The translations under genes and the position numbers were made by a program. The notes beneath the pieces were generated by a model. It saw only the letters and a list, made by a program, of their open reading frames with translations. It made no database searches and was not told where the DNA came from. Shown piece after piece: positions 6,468-13,362 of a stretch of 29,019 nucleotides of DNA (its first letter is position 1; every line of letters begins with the position of its first letter). Location: positions 2,868-31,886 of the forward strand of contig DDZS01000066.1 in NCBI GenBank assembly GCA_002346425.1. The letters are read 5' to 3'. This stretch comes from Alphaproteobacteria bacterium UBA3002 (lineage in GTDB: Bacteria > Pseudomonadota > Alphaproteobacteria > Rickettsiales > UBA3002).

Positions 6468-7400
6468 TTATGCAGCGCCGGCAGCTTTTTTAACTTCCTC
6501 AGCGAAGTCTTCTTCTTTTTTCTCGATGCCTTCACCCAAACCGAAGCGCACGAAGTCGACGACTTTTACGTCAGCACCCAGTTCTTTGGCGAAATTATCA
6601 ACGGCTTCCTGTACGGAAATTTTGCCTTCGATGACATATTCCTGCTCCAGCAATACTACTTCTTTGTAGAATTTGCTGATACGACCTTCGACCATTTTCT
6701 CAACGATATTCTCAGGCTTGCCAGAAGCCAGTGCTTGCTCACGGAATACCGAACGCTCACGCTCGATTGAATCTGCTTGTACGCCTTCACGGGTCATTGC
6801 TTCCGGATTGGTCGCCGCGATATGCATCGCAACTTGCTTACCAAATTGCAGCAACTTGTCCTGATCGCCTGTTGATTCCAGCGCCACGAGCACACCAATT
6901 TTACCCAGGCCGGGCTTCACCGGTGCGTGTACATAGGATGCTACAGCGCCATTCGACACGCTTAAACCCGACGCACGGCGCAGATTGATATTTTCACCAA
7001 TCGTCGCAATCGTGTCGGTGATCACATCTTTAACCGGCTTGCCAAAAGTATCGCATTTATATTCTTGCAGGTCTTCCAGCACACCAGCCGTTTTCACTGC
7101 ATATTTGGCAATCGCTTCAGCAACATTCTGGAATTGTTCGTTACGTGCCACGAAATCGGTTTCGGAATTCACCTCCACGATCGCAGCGGCTTTGTTATCA
7201 TCCGCAGATGATACCGCTACCAGACCTTCAGCGGCGATACGGCCAGACTTTTTCGCAGCCGATGCCAGACCTTTGGTACGCAGCCAATCGACCGCTTCTT
7301 CCATATTTCCGTTGGTTTCGCTTAATGCTTTCTTACAATCCATCATGCCTGCGCCGGTTGATTCGCGCAGTTCTTTGATTTCCGCTGTTCCAAAACTCAT
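6468..7400 (-). CDS. tsf: translation elongation factor Ts
   Basis: EF-Ts recycles EF-Tu by exchanging GDP for GTP. The 310-residue protein has the N-terminal UBA-like domain with KELRESTGAGMMDCKKAL, the core motif VNSETDFVARNEQF (TDFV at 81-84) that reaches the nucleotide site of EF-Tu, and the later QVAMHIAATNPEA and GKPENIVEKMVEGR segments. Length is normal. AAAGGAG lies before the ATG at 7400. It follows rpsB in the usual order. The pyrH-frr genes that often come next are replaced by a terminator and the convergent pncC. Confidence 0.97.
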   Translation of the reverse strand: MSFGTAEIKELRESTGAGMMDCKKALSETNGNMEEAVDWLRTKGLASAAKKSGRIAAEGLVAVSSADDNKAAAIVEVNSETDFVARNEQFQNVAEAIAKYAVKTAGVLEDLQEYKCDTFGKPVKDVITDTIATIGENINLRRASGLSVSNGAVASYVHAPVKPGLGKIGVLVALESTGDQDKLLQFGKQVAMHIAATNPEAMTREGVQADSIERERSVFREQALASGKPENIVEKMVEGRISKFYKEVVLLEQEYVIEGKISVQEAVDNFAKELGADVKVVDFVRFGLGEGIEKKEEDFAEEVKKAAGAA

Positions 7401-7423
7401 TTTTAATCTCCTTTGTGTTCATT

Positions 7424-7479
7424 CGCCTCTATTGTGGAAAGGCGTAAACCCCGGCCAGACGCCTAAGCGTTGGCCGGGG
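7424..7479 (-). promoter_or_regulatory. strong hairpins between rpsB and tsf
   Basis: In the minus-strand transcript CCCCGGCCA (7479-7471) pairs with TGGCCGGGG (7457-7449), and inside it ACGC pairs with GCGT, leaving one unpaired base. A weaker hairpin, CGCCT with AGGCG (7444-7440 and 7428-7424), follows. AGGCGT in the first hairpin could instead pair with ACGCCT in the second, so alternative folds exist. No long T run follows. It could be a partial terminator, a processing site or an mRNA stabiliser that sets the S2/EF-Ts ratio. Confidence 0.6.
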
Positions 7480-7486
7480 ATAATAA

Positions 7487-8512
7487 TTAAGCAGACGCTG
7501 CTTTTTTATCGCTGGCGGCTTCGTCTTCGCTTTTGTTCAGATTTTCATTCGCGATTTCTTTATCTGCCGCTGCTTCAATCAGCTCTTCTTTTTCTTCCGG
7601 GCTCTCAACGCCTTCTGAAATGGAAGATTGGTCTTTCGACGCTTTCTCTACCTTTTTCGCGGTTTCAGCAGCTTCTTTTTTCTTTGCTGCTTTCTTCGCG
7701 ACATCGGCATAGGCCGCTTTCTTCGTGGTCACTTTCTTAGACTGTGCCGGAGCTTCTTCTTCTCCTGCAGCCATTTCCTGTTCCATCGAAACTTCTTCGA
7801 CCATCTCGTCTTCCATATGGTGCATGCTTTCCTGAATTCCGTCGAGCACGGCATCTGACAGCAGTTTGCAATAGAGAGTGATCGCGCGGGTTGCGTCATC
7901 ATTACCCGGGATCGGGTGATCGATACCATCGACCGATGCATTGGTATCTACGATCGCAACAATCGGAATTCCGAGCTTTTGCGCTTCTTTAATCGCCAGA
8001 TCTTCGCGGCACACATCGACGACGACCATCAGATCAGGGATACCCGCCATATCGCGAATTCCGCCCAGAGATTTTTCCAGTTTTTCGTGTTGGCGTTGCA
8101 GGCTCAACAACTCTTTCTTGGTAAAACCAGAATTGGCGTTCTGCAGGGTCTCTTCAATTTTCTTCAGCTGACGAATTGAGTTCTGGATGGTTTTCCAGTT
8201 GGTCAGCATGCCGCCCAGCCAGCGCTGGTTCACATAATACTGGCCACAACGTTTCGCGGCAGTTGCAATTACATCTGATGCCTGGCGTTTGGTGCCGACA
8301 AACAGAATACGACCGTTTTTCGATGCCACGTCGCGCGTTGCAACCAATGCGCGGTGCAATAAGGGTACGGTTTTTTGCAGGTTGATAATGTGGATGTTGT
8401 TGCGCTCACCGTAAATAAACGGCGCCATGCGCGGGTTCCAACGTTTTGTTTTGTGACCAAAGTGTACGCCAGCGTCAATTAGCTCGCGCATAGAAAAATC
8501 AGGTATCGGCAT
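7487..8512 (-). CDS. rpsB: 30S ribosomal protein S2 with long charged C-terminal tail
   Basis: S2 is a late-assembling protein of the small subunit that contacts S1. The core covers about residues 1-232 with MRELIDAGVHFGHKTKRWNP (8-27), GRILFVGTKRQA (67-78), QRWLGGMLTNW (96-106), PDLMVVVD (159-166) and PIPGNDDA. About 110 further residues are rich in Glu, Lys and Ala (for example KKVTTKKAAYADVAKKAAKK), making the protein 341 residues against about 241 in E. coli. Similar tails are known in alphaproteobacterial S2 proteins; this one looks disordered. AAAGGAGAGAG precedes the ATG at 8512. The gene has its own promoter and a structured leader. Confidence 0.97.
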   Translation of the reverse strand: MPIPDFSMRELIDAGVHFGHKTKRWNPRMAPFIYGERNNIHIINLQKTVPLLHRALVATRDVASKNGRILFVGTKRQASDVIATAAKRCGQYYVNQRWLGGMLTNWKTIQNSIRQLKKIEETLQNANSGFTKKELLSLQRQHEKLEKSLGGIRDMAGIPDLMVVVDVCREDLAIKEAQKLGIPIVAIVDTNASVDGIDHPIPGNDDATRAITLYCKLLSDAVLDGIQESMHHMEDEMVEEVSMEQEMAAGEEEAPAQSKKVTTKKAAYADVAKKAAKKKEAAETAKKVEKASKDQSSISEGVESPEEKEELIEAAADKEIANENLNKSEDEAASDKKAASA

Positions 8513-8620
8513 TGCTCTCTCCTTTTACCGGTTAAACCTCCGCAAGTGATGCCTACCATATAGCAGGACCGGATGGCCGTCCCGAGAACACCCCGGGCAA
8601 GCCGCACTTGCGTGCGTGAT
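8513..8620 (-). promoter_or_regulatory. structured 5' leader of rpsB
   Basis: The predicted leader of about 108 bases can fold. CGCAAGTG (8541-8548) and CACTTGCG (8605-8612) form an eight-pair closing stem, and inside it CCCGGG (8597-8592) pairs with CTCGGG (8586-8581) across a five-base loop. The ribosome binding site lies just downstream of the closing stem. S2 is known to repress its own operon through the mRNA leader in E. coli; a similar control here is inference. Confidence 0.45.
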
Positions 8621-8626
8621 GGCGCG

Positions 8627-8654
8627 GTTATACTGAAGTATTGGCGGAATGCAA
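8627..8654 (-). promoter_or_regulatory. promoter of rpsB-tsf
   Basis: On the minus strand: TTGCAT (8649-8654), a 16-base spacer, TATAAC (8627-8632). It lies in the gap right after the stop codon of the upstream 836-residue protein gene. The same boxes and spacing occur before nuoA. Confidence 0.7.
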
Positions 8655-8657
8655 GGG

Positions 8658-11168
8658 TTAATGCACTAAAGACAGACCAGGTTGTTGCGTGCCCATGGCA
8701 ATGCGGTCACCAATTTGGGTGTCCGGTGCTTCGTGAGCCGGTTCTTGTGGGCCAGGTTCAGCGGGCTTTGCGCGTTTGGCGAGTTTCGCGTGATATTCGT
8801 TAATCGTTGAATTTACTGTATTCCCTGCGCCCATCCACCGGGCAAAGGCGCCACCCGCACCATTATTGTCCAGCGCTGCCTGCATCGGATCCAGCCCTAC
8901 TTCACGAAGGGTTTTCTCTAAACCTTCACGGCGGAAATGCTGTTCCAGCTCTTCGCGGCAGAATTTCTTTTGCAACGCCGGAACGCCACCTTCCTGCCAA
9001 TAGCGGTCGCGAATTTCATAGAGCTTATCGACCAGCATGTCGCGTTTTTCATTGATCTCTTTTTCGGGCAGATCGGGGTAGAGCTTGGCCACCAGCGCAT
9101 GCATCATAGGATCGAATTCTTGTGGAAATTCTGCGGAGTTATGTACGGCATAATTGACGACTTCGCTTAGCAGGCGACGTACGTGGAAGGGGTATTTCGA
9201 CGGGTTGCCCGACCACCATGCCCCGATACCGGGCGTGGCTATCTGCTGCCCACGCGCAAACAGGAAGCGGTTTTGTAGGTTGGCCGGGTAACTCACAAAA
9301 GGCAGTAAGTGAAACCCGGAGCCGGTGTTTAGAATCGATGTGACGGCAGACGCACGCGCATAGCTTTCGGATTCTTCCAGCAGAATACGATCGGTATAAT
9401 CTTCCAGATATTCAGATTGGCGCGCCCGCTCATAGGTTTCTTCAAAATAGACGCGCGAACCGGTATAGGTACCCGCCGCACCAACGGTTACCGGAATGAG
9501 TTGATGCGCCACATGCTTCCAGCGGTCAGCCCGCTCGCCGGATTTCCAGACATAGGACATTTTGCCATGAAGAGGCTTAAACATCGGCCAGATTTCCTCT
9601 GCGGATAGTGCGACGCCTCTTAAATCGCGGGCGGCGAGGGCGGAGGAGAATTTAGCGCCGGTATATAAAAAGCCCGTCAGAAACGCGGCATTCATGAAAC
9701 GGTGTAGTCCCGGCGGCACGACCGTTAATGATGATGCCCAGCTTAATAAATCAAGCGGTTTGCCATTAATGGCATCCACTAGTCCTTTGCCTTTATCGGC
9801 GTCGTGTTCCTTGTGCCAAATGCGTGCTTGTTCGTGACGCGGCAAGCTACGATCAGGATGCACTTCTGGCGAAGCAGGATAGATGCCTTTATCATGGCCC
9901 TTGCTGAAGAGTGAGGTAATCCCTAACAGGCCCGCGACTCCCGCAAAAGCGGTCAAATAAGGCGGAGTGTCATCGACCAGCGATTTAGCCGGGGCGACCG
10001 GCTCCGCAGCTTTGACCCCATGGCGTTTCTGCATCGCGCGCTGCCAATTCTCGACATAGCCCTGGCTTGCTTTGCGGCCGCCTAATAAATAGGTGGCGGT
10101 AGAAACCGGGCCGTAATCACCTGCGGCAATATTGGAAAGATCCGGCTTTTTCGGATCAAGCAGCTTGGCATCGATAAAGGCATCTTCGAGTCCTTTGGTC
10201 AGAAATTCCTTCATCGAGCCTTGGAATTTCTCGTCTTTCTTTAATTTTCCAACCAGTTTCTCGCCGTGCAGTTTCTCTTCTGCGGCAATTTCAGTGGCCA
10301 TTTTATCCAGCGATACGCAAAGCGCTTCGACCCGATCTTCAACGAGTTTGCGTTGTTCCGGTGTTGCCTCTTTGAAGACCTGCATCATGTCTTTGGCGTA
10401 GCGGATGATCGGTTGTGTTTCGTTTTTATACCATTGCGTACCCGTATAATGCGCGGCGTTATTTTCTGCCCAACTGATAAAATCGGACATGGCCATATAC
10501 ATATTCCGCGAAGAGTGGCCACGGTTTTTGGTGAGTTGCTTCAGGCCCGGCAGAATAATGTTTTTGCCGTGGTCGATTTGAAAACGGAAGGCAGAAGTGG
10601 ACGAGGCCATCATCGTAGGGAACAAATGCACCCCGCCGGTAGAGCCAATATTTAGTCCAACCCCGGACAGGTAATTGAGACGGTAAGCTTGCTGCTTATT
10701 CGCCAGCATATCGGCATGTTGCAAGAAGTAACCTTCTTCCGCCCCTTTGCCGAGCGCCGCCGTTAAGCCCTTGGTGATGGGCGTTCCTCTGGCAAAATAG
10801 GCACTGCCTGCCATCGCTCCCAATCCGCCCAAAATAAAGGGGACAAACGCATCCGCTACCTTATGCCATTTCGCGGTCGCGTCGTCTTCAAAGCGGTTAT
10901 ATTCCATGATGCCGTAATAGCGGCGGAGCGGGGGTAACAATGATTCTTCATCAATCCGGTTTCCTTTGCCATCATGCGCGGTGAGCACATTCATGAGCTG
11001 TCGCCCGCCGGTTAGCCCGACCATCAGGCCGAGAGCGGTTAAAAAGCGGTGCTTTCCGGGCGCAATATAGGCGTTCTCAGCGAGCCATTCGCCTAATTTC
11101 AGGACAGTTTTTTCGACATCGGTTGGCATAGGATAGTTCAGTGTACCCCAGAGATAACGCGCACGCAT
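8658..11168 (-). CDS. large protein of unknown function with internal duplication
   Basis: I do not recognise this 836-residue protein. It contains two related modules of about 245 residues. Module A (about 28-290) and module B (about 477-720) align without gaps over about 95 residues (PGKHRFLTAL at 37 with PGLHRFMNAA at 486; WHKVADAFVPF at 101 with WKHVAHQLIPV at 550). They align again further on (LNIGSTGGVHLFP at 172 with LNTGSGFHLLP at 613; RFQIDHGKNIILPG at 195 with RFLFARGQQIATPG at 634). Each module holds glycine-rich hydrophobic stretches (42-65, 108-126, 491-513, 557-575), and another lies at 404-421 between the modules; these could be membrane segments or buried helices. There is no signal peptide. 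The C-terminal 40 residues are Pro/Glu-rich. The ATG at 11168 lacks a ribosome site; codon 14 (11129) is an alternative start. Confidence 0.8.
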   Translation of the reverse strand: MRARYLWGTLNYPMPTDVEKTVLKLGEWLAENAYIAPGKHRFLTALGLMVGLTGGRQLMNVLTAHDGKGNRIDEESLLPPLRRYYGIMEYNRFEDDATAKWHKVADAFVPFILGGLGAMAGSAYFARGTPITKGLTAALGKGAEEGYFLQHADMLANKQQAYRLNYLSGVGLNIGSTGGVHLFPTMMASSTSAFRFQIDHGKNIILPGLKQLTKNRGHSSRNMYMAMSDFISWAENNAAHYTGTQWYKNETQPIIRYAKDMMQVFKEATPEQRKLVEDRVEALCVSLDKMATEIAAEEKLHGEKLVGKLKKDEKFQGSMKEFLTKGLEDAFIDAKLLDPKKPDLSNIAAGDYGPVSTATYLLGGRKASQGYVENWQRAMQKRHGVKAAEPVAPAKSLVDDTPPYLTAFAGVAGLLGITSLFSKGHDKGIYPASPEVHPDRSLPRHEQARIWHKEHDADKGKGLVDAINGKPLDLLSWASSLTVVPPGLHRFMNAAFLTGFLYTGAKFSSALAARDLRGVALSAEEIWPMFKPLHGKMSYVWKSGERADRWKHVAHQLIPVTVGAAGTYTGSRVYFEETYERARQSEYLEDYTDRILLEESESYARASAVTSILNTGSGFHLLPFVSYPANLQNRFLFARGQQIATPGIGAWWSGNPSKYPFHVRRLLSEVVNYAVHNSAEFPQEFDPMMHALVAKLYPDLPEKEINEKRDMLVDKLYEIRDRYWQEGGVPALQKKFCREELEQHFRREGLEKTLREVGLDPMQAALDNNGAGGAFARWMGAGNTVNSTINEYHAKLAKRAKPAEPGPQEPAHEAPDTQIGDRIAMGTQQPGLSLVH

Positions 11169-11192
11169 CTGAAAGCCGCAGTTTGGCTGAAA

Positions 11193-11210
11193 ATGTCATC
11201 AAGCTGTCAT
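11193..11210 (+). promoter_or_regulatory. Pho-box-like direct repeat
   Basis: ATGTCAT, four bases (CAAG), then CTGTCAT: 13 of 14 positions of the PhoB half-site pair CTGTCAT-N4-CTGTCAT. It lies 25 bases upstream of the minus-strand start at 11168 but reads in the plus direction, toward the gene at 11375. No -10 box sits at the usual distance after it. Confidence 0.4.
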
Positions 11211-11328
11211 AATCTTAAATCTTCCAATGGCTTATGTGCAGCGCAGCAAATCTTTCTATCTTGCTCGCAATAAAGCAGAATACGATGGGCGTGCTGCGGC
11301 GCAACATAACCCATTGTGAATAGGTGCT

Positions 11329-11346
11329 TTTTCATCAAACCGTCAT
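11329..11346 (+). promoter_or_regulatory. second, weaker Pho-box-like repeat
   Basis: TTTTCAT, four bases (CAAA), then CCGTCAT: 5 of 7 and 6 of 7 matches to the PhoB half site. It closely resembles the box at 11193-11210. A possible extended -10 element (TGCTATTCT, TATTCT at 11369-11374) lies 22 bases later, about one helical turn further than usual. Confidence 0.3.
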
Positions 11347-11374
11347 ACTAGTTAGCCGCTGCTTGTGCTATTCT

Positions 11375-12415
11375 ATGGGGATGATGGCGCACTCCGACTC
11401 TAAATCCGCTATTGGCTCTTCGCCAGACGAGCTCGCGATTAGCTTAGGCAACTGGGCCTATGACCATCAGGATTTTATGCGCCATAACCCGTTAGGCTAT
11501 AATGCCTATCAATATGCACGCTCGGCAATCGCATCTATCCCTTATGGACTGGGAGCGGCAGCGGCTTTTATGGCGTTGCGGAAGATCGCACCAGAGGCAG
11601 GGCGTTCGGTCGATAAATGGGAAAGCGGTCTAAAAGCCGCATTACAAATAGGCGCCAGCTTCACCTTTTACCGCGCATTCAGCAAATCGGGAAAGTGGAC
11701 GTTTGACGATATTTTCAATCCGGATAATAGCCGTGATGATACGATCAAGGCAGTCCAACACGCGCCAAAGACGTTTATGGATGGACTGAAACTCCAGGTT
11801 CCCGCCGAAGCGGCATCGGTACCGTGGGGTGCATTGACGCTCGGCTATATCACTCAACTGCACAAACCCATGGGAGCCGCAGCACAGGCCGCGGCGAAGA
11901 CCAATTGGCAAGCGTTGTTGACGCATCCAGAAAATTCGATCCTGCAAAATTGCGCGGTCAATACGGTCGCCTATAGCACCTTCTTCGAAGTCTCAGACCG
12001 CTTGGCGGAAAATTATAAACGCCGCCACGGGCAATGGGATGCCTCAGAAGACAAACCCGCCGATCAGCACAGCTTCTTTACACAAGGGTTAGGCCGCAAA
12101 GTGTTCCGCGATGTCTTGCCGGTCGCGGCTGGCATTTCGCTATATACGGGGGCGAAGCGCATGGGGTATCGCTGGGCAGGCGGGACCATGTCGATGGAAA
12201 AAGGGCTATTAACCAATGCCTGGCGCGAAGGCTTCGCTACCAGCCTGTTCTTTACATTGCTTAGTTGTACGGAGCCTTGGGGCAAAATGTATGATCGCTT
12301 CTTTGAAGAATTAGGCCAAAAGGGCAAAGATACGCCGCCCATGCCGGAAAATGTCACCATCAAGGAAAATCAGGGGCGCGTTGCCCCGGAGCTCACACCC
12401 GAACGCGTCGCCTAG
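11375..12415 (+). CDS. protein of unknown function, divergent partner of the 836-residue protein
   Basis: This 346-residue protein matches no family I know. It starts with a polar stretch, then LGNWAYDHQDFMRHNPLGY, a hydrophobic Ala/Gly-rich segment (IPYGLGAAAAFMAL), a middle region with PWGALTLGYITQLHKPMGAA, a later VLPVAAGISLYTGAKRMGY, and a polar C-terminal tail (PPMPENVTIKENQG). The opening LGxW and the LPVxxGxxxYTG segment faintly resemble the modules of the divergent 836-residue protein (LGEWLAEN; LIPVTVGAAGTYTGSRVYF). The start is uncertain: ATG codons lie at 11375, 11381 and 11384 and an upstream GTG at 11324 is open; none has a normal ribosome site. The stop overlaps that of the convergent ssb. 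Confidence 0.75.
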   Translation: MGMMAHSDSKSAIGSSPDELAISLGNWAYDHQDFMRHNPLGYNAYQYARSAIASIPYGLGAAAAFMALRKIAPEAGRSVDKWESGLKAALQIGASFTFYRAFSKSGKWTFDDIFNPDNSRDDTIKAVQHAPKTFMDGLKLQVPAEAASVPWGALTLGYITQLHKPMGAAAQAAAKTNWQALLTHPENSILQNCAVNTVAYSTFFEVSDRLAENYKRRHGQWDASEDKPADQHSFFTQGLGRKVFRDVLPVAAGISLYTGAKRMGYRWAGGTMSMEKGLLTNAWREGFATSLFFTLLSCTEPWGKMYDRFFEELGQKGKDTPPMPENVTIKENQGRVAPELTPERVA

Positions 12416-12882
12416 AAGGGAATTTCATCATCCAGATCGGCATGCCCTTGATTCGCGGGCATCTGACCAAATGAAGGCGACTGATTGTAATTGTCATTCC
12501 CCGAATCCTGCATGCCGCCGCCACTACCGCCACGACTGTCGAGCATCGTAAGATTACCGTTGAAGCCTTGCAACACGATTTCCGTTGTATAGCGCTCTTG
12601 GCCATTCTGGTCTTGCCATTTACGCGTTTGCAATTGGCCTTCAATATACACTTTTGAACCTTTGTTCAGGTAATTCTTCGCGACCTTCACCAAGCCATCG
12701 TTAAAAATCGCTACGCGGTGCCATTCGGTTTTCTCTTTGCGTTCGCCGGTATTTTTATCTTTCCAGTTTTCGGATGTCGCAATTGTCAGATTGGCGATTT
12801 CGCGTCCATCCTGCATGGCACGAATTTCTGGGTCACGCCCCAGATTGCCCACCAAAATTACTTTATTAATTGAACCAGCCAT
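12412..12882 (-). CDS. ssb: single-stranded DNA-binding protein
   Basis: SSB coats single-stranded DNA in replication, recombination and repair. The 156-residue protein has the OB fold in the first ~110 residues (MAGSINKVILVGNLGRDPEI, TEWHRVAIF, KGSKVYIEGQLQTRKWQDQ), a flexible Gly/Asn/Gln-rich linker, and the acidic tip DLDDEIPF that recruits partner proteins. The ATG at 12882 is chosen because GGAG precedes it and the conserved MAGSINKV begins there; an in-frame extension of five codons upstream is not conserved. The gene is transcribed alone, with a repeat element as its leader. Its TAG shares the CTAG tetramer with the stop of the convergent gene. In many bacteria ssb adjoins uvrA; here they are about 7 kb apart. 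Confidence 0.97.
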   Translation of the reverse strand: MAGSINKVILVGNLGRDPEIRAMQDGREIANLTIATSENWKDKNTGERKEKTEWHRVAIFNDGLVKVAKNYLNKGSKVYIEGQLQTRKWQDQNGQERYTTEIVLQGFNGNLTMLDSRGGSGGGMQDSGNDNYNQSPSFGQMPANQGHADLDDEIPF

Positions 12883-12892
12883 ACAAACTCCT

Positions 12893-12954
12893 GTCATCCC
12901 GAACTCGTTTCGGGATCATGTAACTAAAAGATCCTGAAATACATTCAGGATGAC
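12893..12954. repeat. palindromic repeat with two hairpins (REP/BIME-like)
   Basis: The 62-base element is bounded by GTCATCC and GGATGAC and holds two hairpins: ATCCCGAA with TTCGGGAT (12896-12916) and ATCCTGAA with TTCAGGAT (12931-12951). Sequences of this kind are scattered in multiple copies in many bacterial genomes. Only this copy is in the window. It occupies nearly all of the predicted ssb 5' UTR. Confidence 0.75.
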
Positions 12955-12962
12955 GAATATAC

Positions 12963-12990
12963 ATCATAGGGCGCAGGCGACGCACTGCAA
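12963..12990 (-). promoter_or_regulatory. promoter of ssb
   Basis: On the minus strand: TTGCAG (12985-12990), a 16-base spacer, TATGAT (12963-12968). Transcription would start near 12956, right at the edge of the palindromic repeat. The promoter sits in the short gap after the stop codon of the Mth938-domain gene. Confidence 0.6.
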
Positions 12991-12996
12991 GGGGTG

Positions 12997-13362
12997 TTAC
13001 ACAGCTATCAACAAGGCAGCCACCCGGCGCCCCTCGCTTTGCAAAATCCCGTACGTGCGGCACGCGGCGCCGGTATCCATATGCTCCACAGAAATGCCAG
13101 CTTTACGCAGGACATTCAAGCACTCTTCTGGTAAGGTCTCTGGGGCCGTGCCACCGCCGACTAAAAGCAATTCCGCTTCGGCTTCTTTCAGTGCAGGCAA
13201 AATCGCATCCGTGGTTTCGGAGACGCGGGAAATAGTCAAATCATGCCGTGTAATTTCGGTAAGCAAGATCGAACCTTGCACTACTTCTCCAGCAATCTTA
13301 AAGCCGCCATTCCCATAGGCCTGAATCGTGGTTTTCCACTCATTCAGTAATGGCTGGCTCAT
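12997..13362 (-). CDS. Mth938-like domain protein
   Basis: This 121-residue protein has the Mth938-like (DUF498) fold: an N-terminal TIQAYGNGGFKIAGEVVQGSILL, the central ELLLVGGGTAPETLPEECLNVLRKAGISVEHMDTGAACRTYGILQSEGRRVAALLI. Members include a human mitochondrial complex I assembly factor (NDUFAF3), and bacterial members commonly lie next to secDF. No enzymatic role is established. Its ATG overlaps the secD stop codon (ATGA), so it is probably translated by coupling. Confidence 0.9.
   Translation of the reverse strand: MSQPLLNEWKTTIQAYGNGGFKIAGEVVQGSILLTEITRHDLTISRVSETTDAILPALKEAEAELLLVGGGTAPETLPEECLNVLRKAGISVEHMDTGAACRTYGILQSEGRRVAALLIAV

Noticed and set aside
6985..7740. A 251-codon plus-strand open frame across the tsf and rpsB junction
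   Set aside because: It lies antisense to two certain genes and across their intergenic hairpins, and its product is a low-complexity Ser/Leu/Arg-rich string with no family resemblance.
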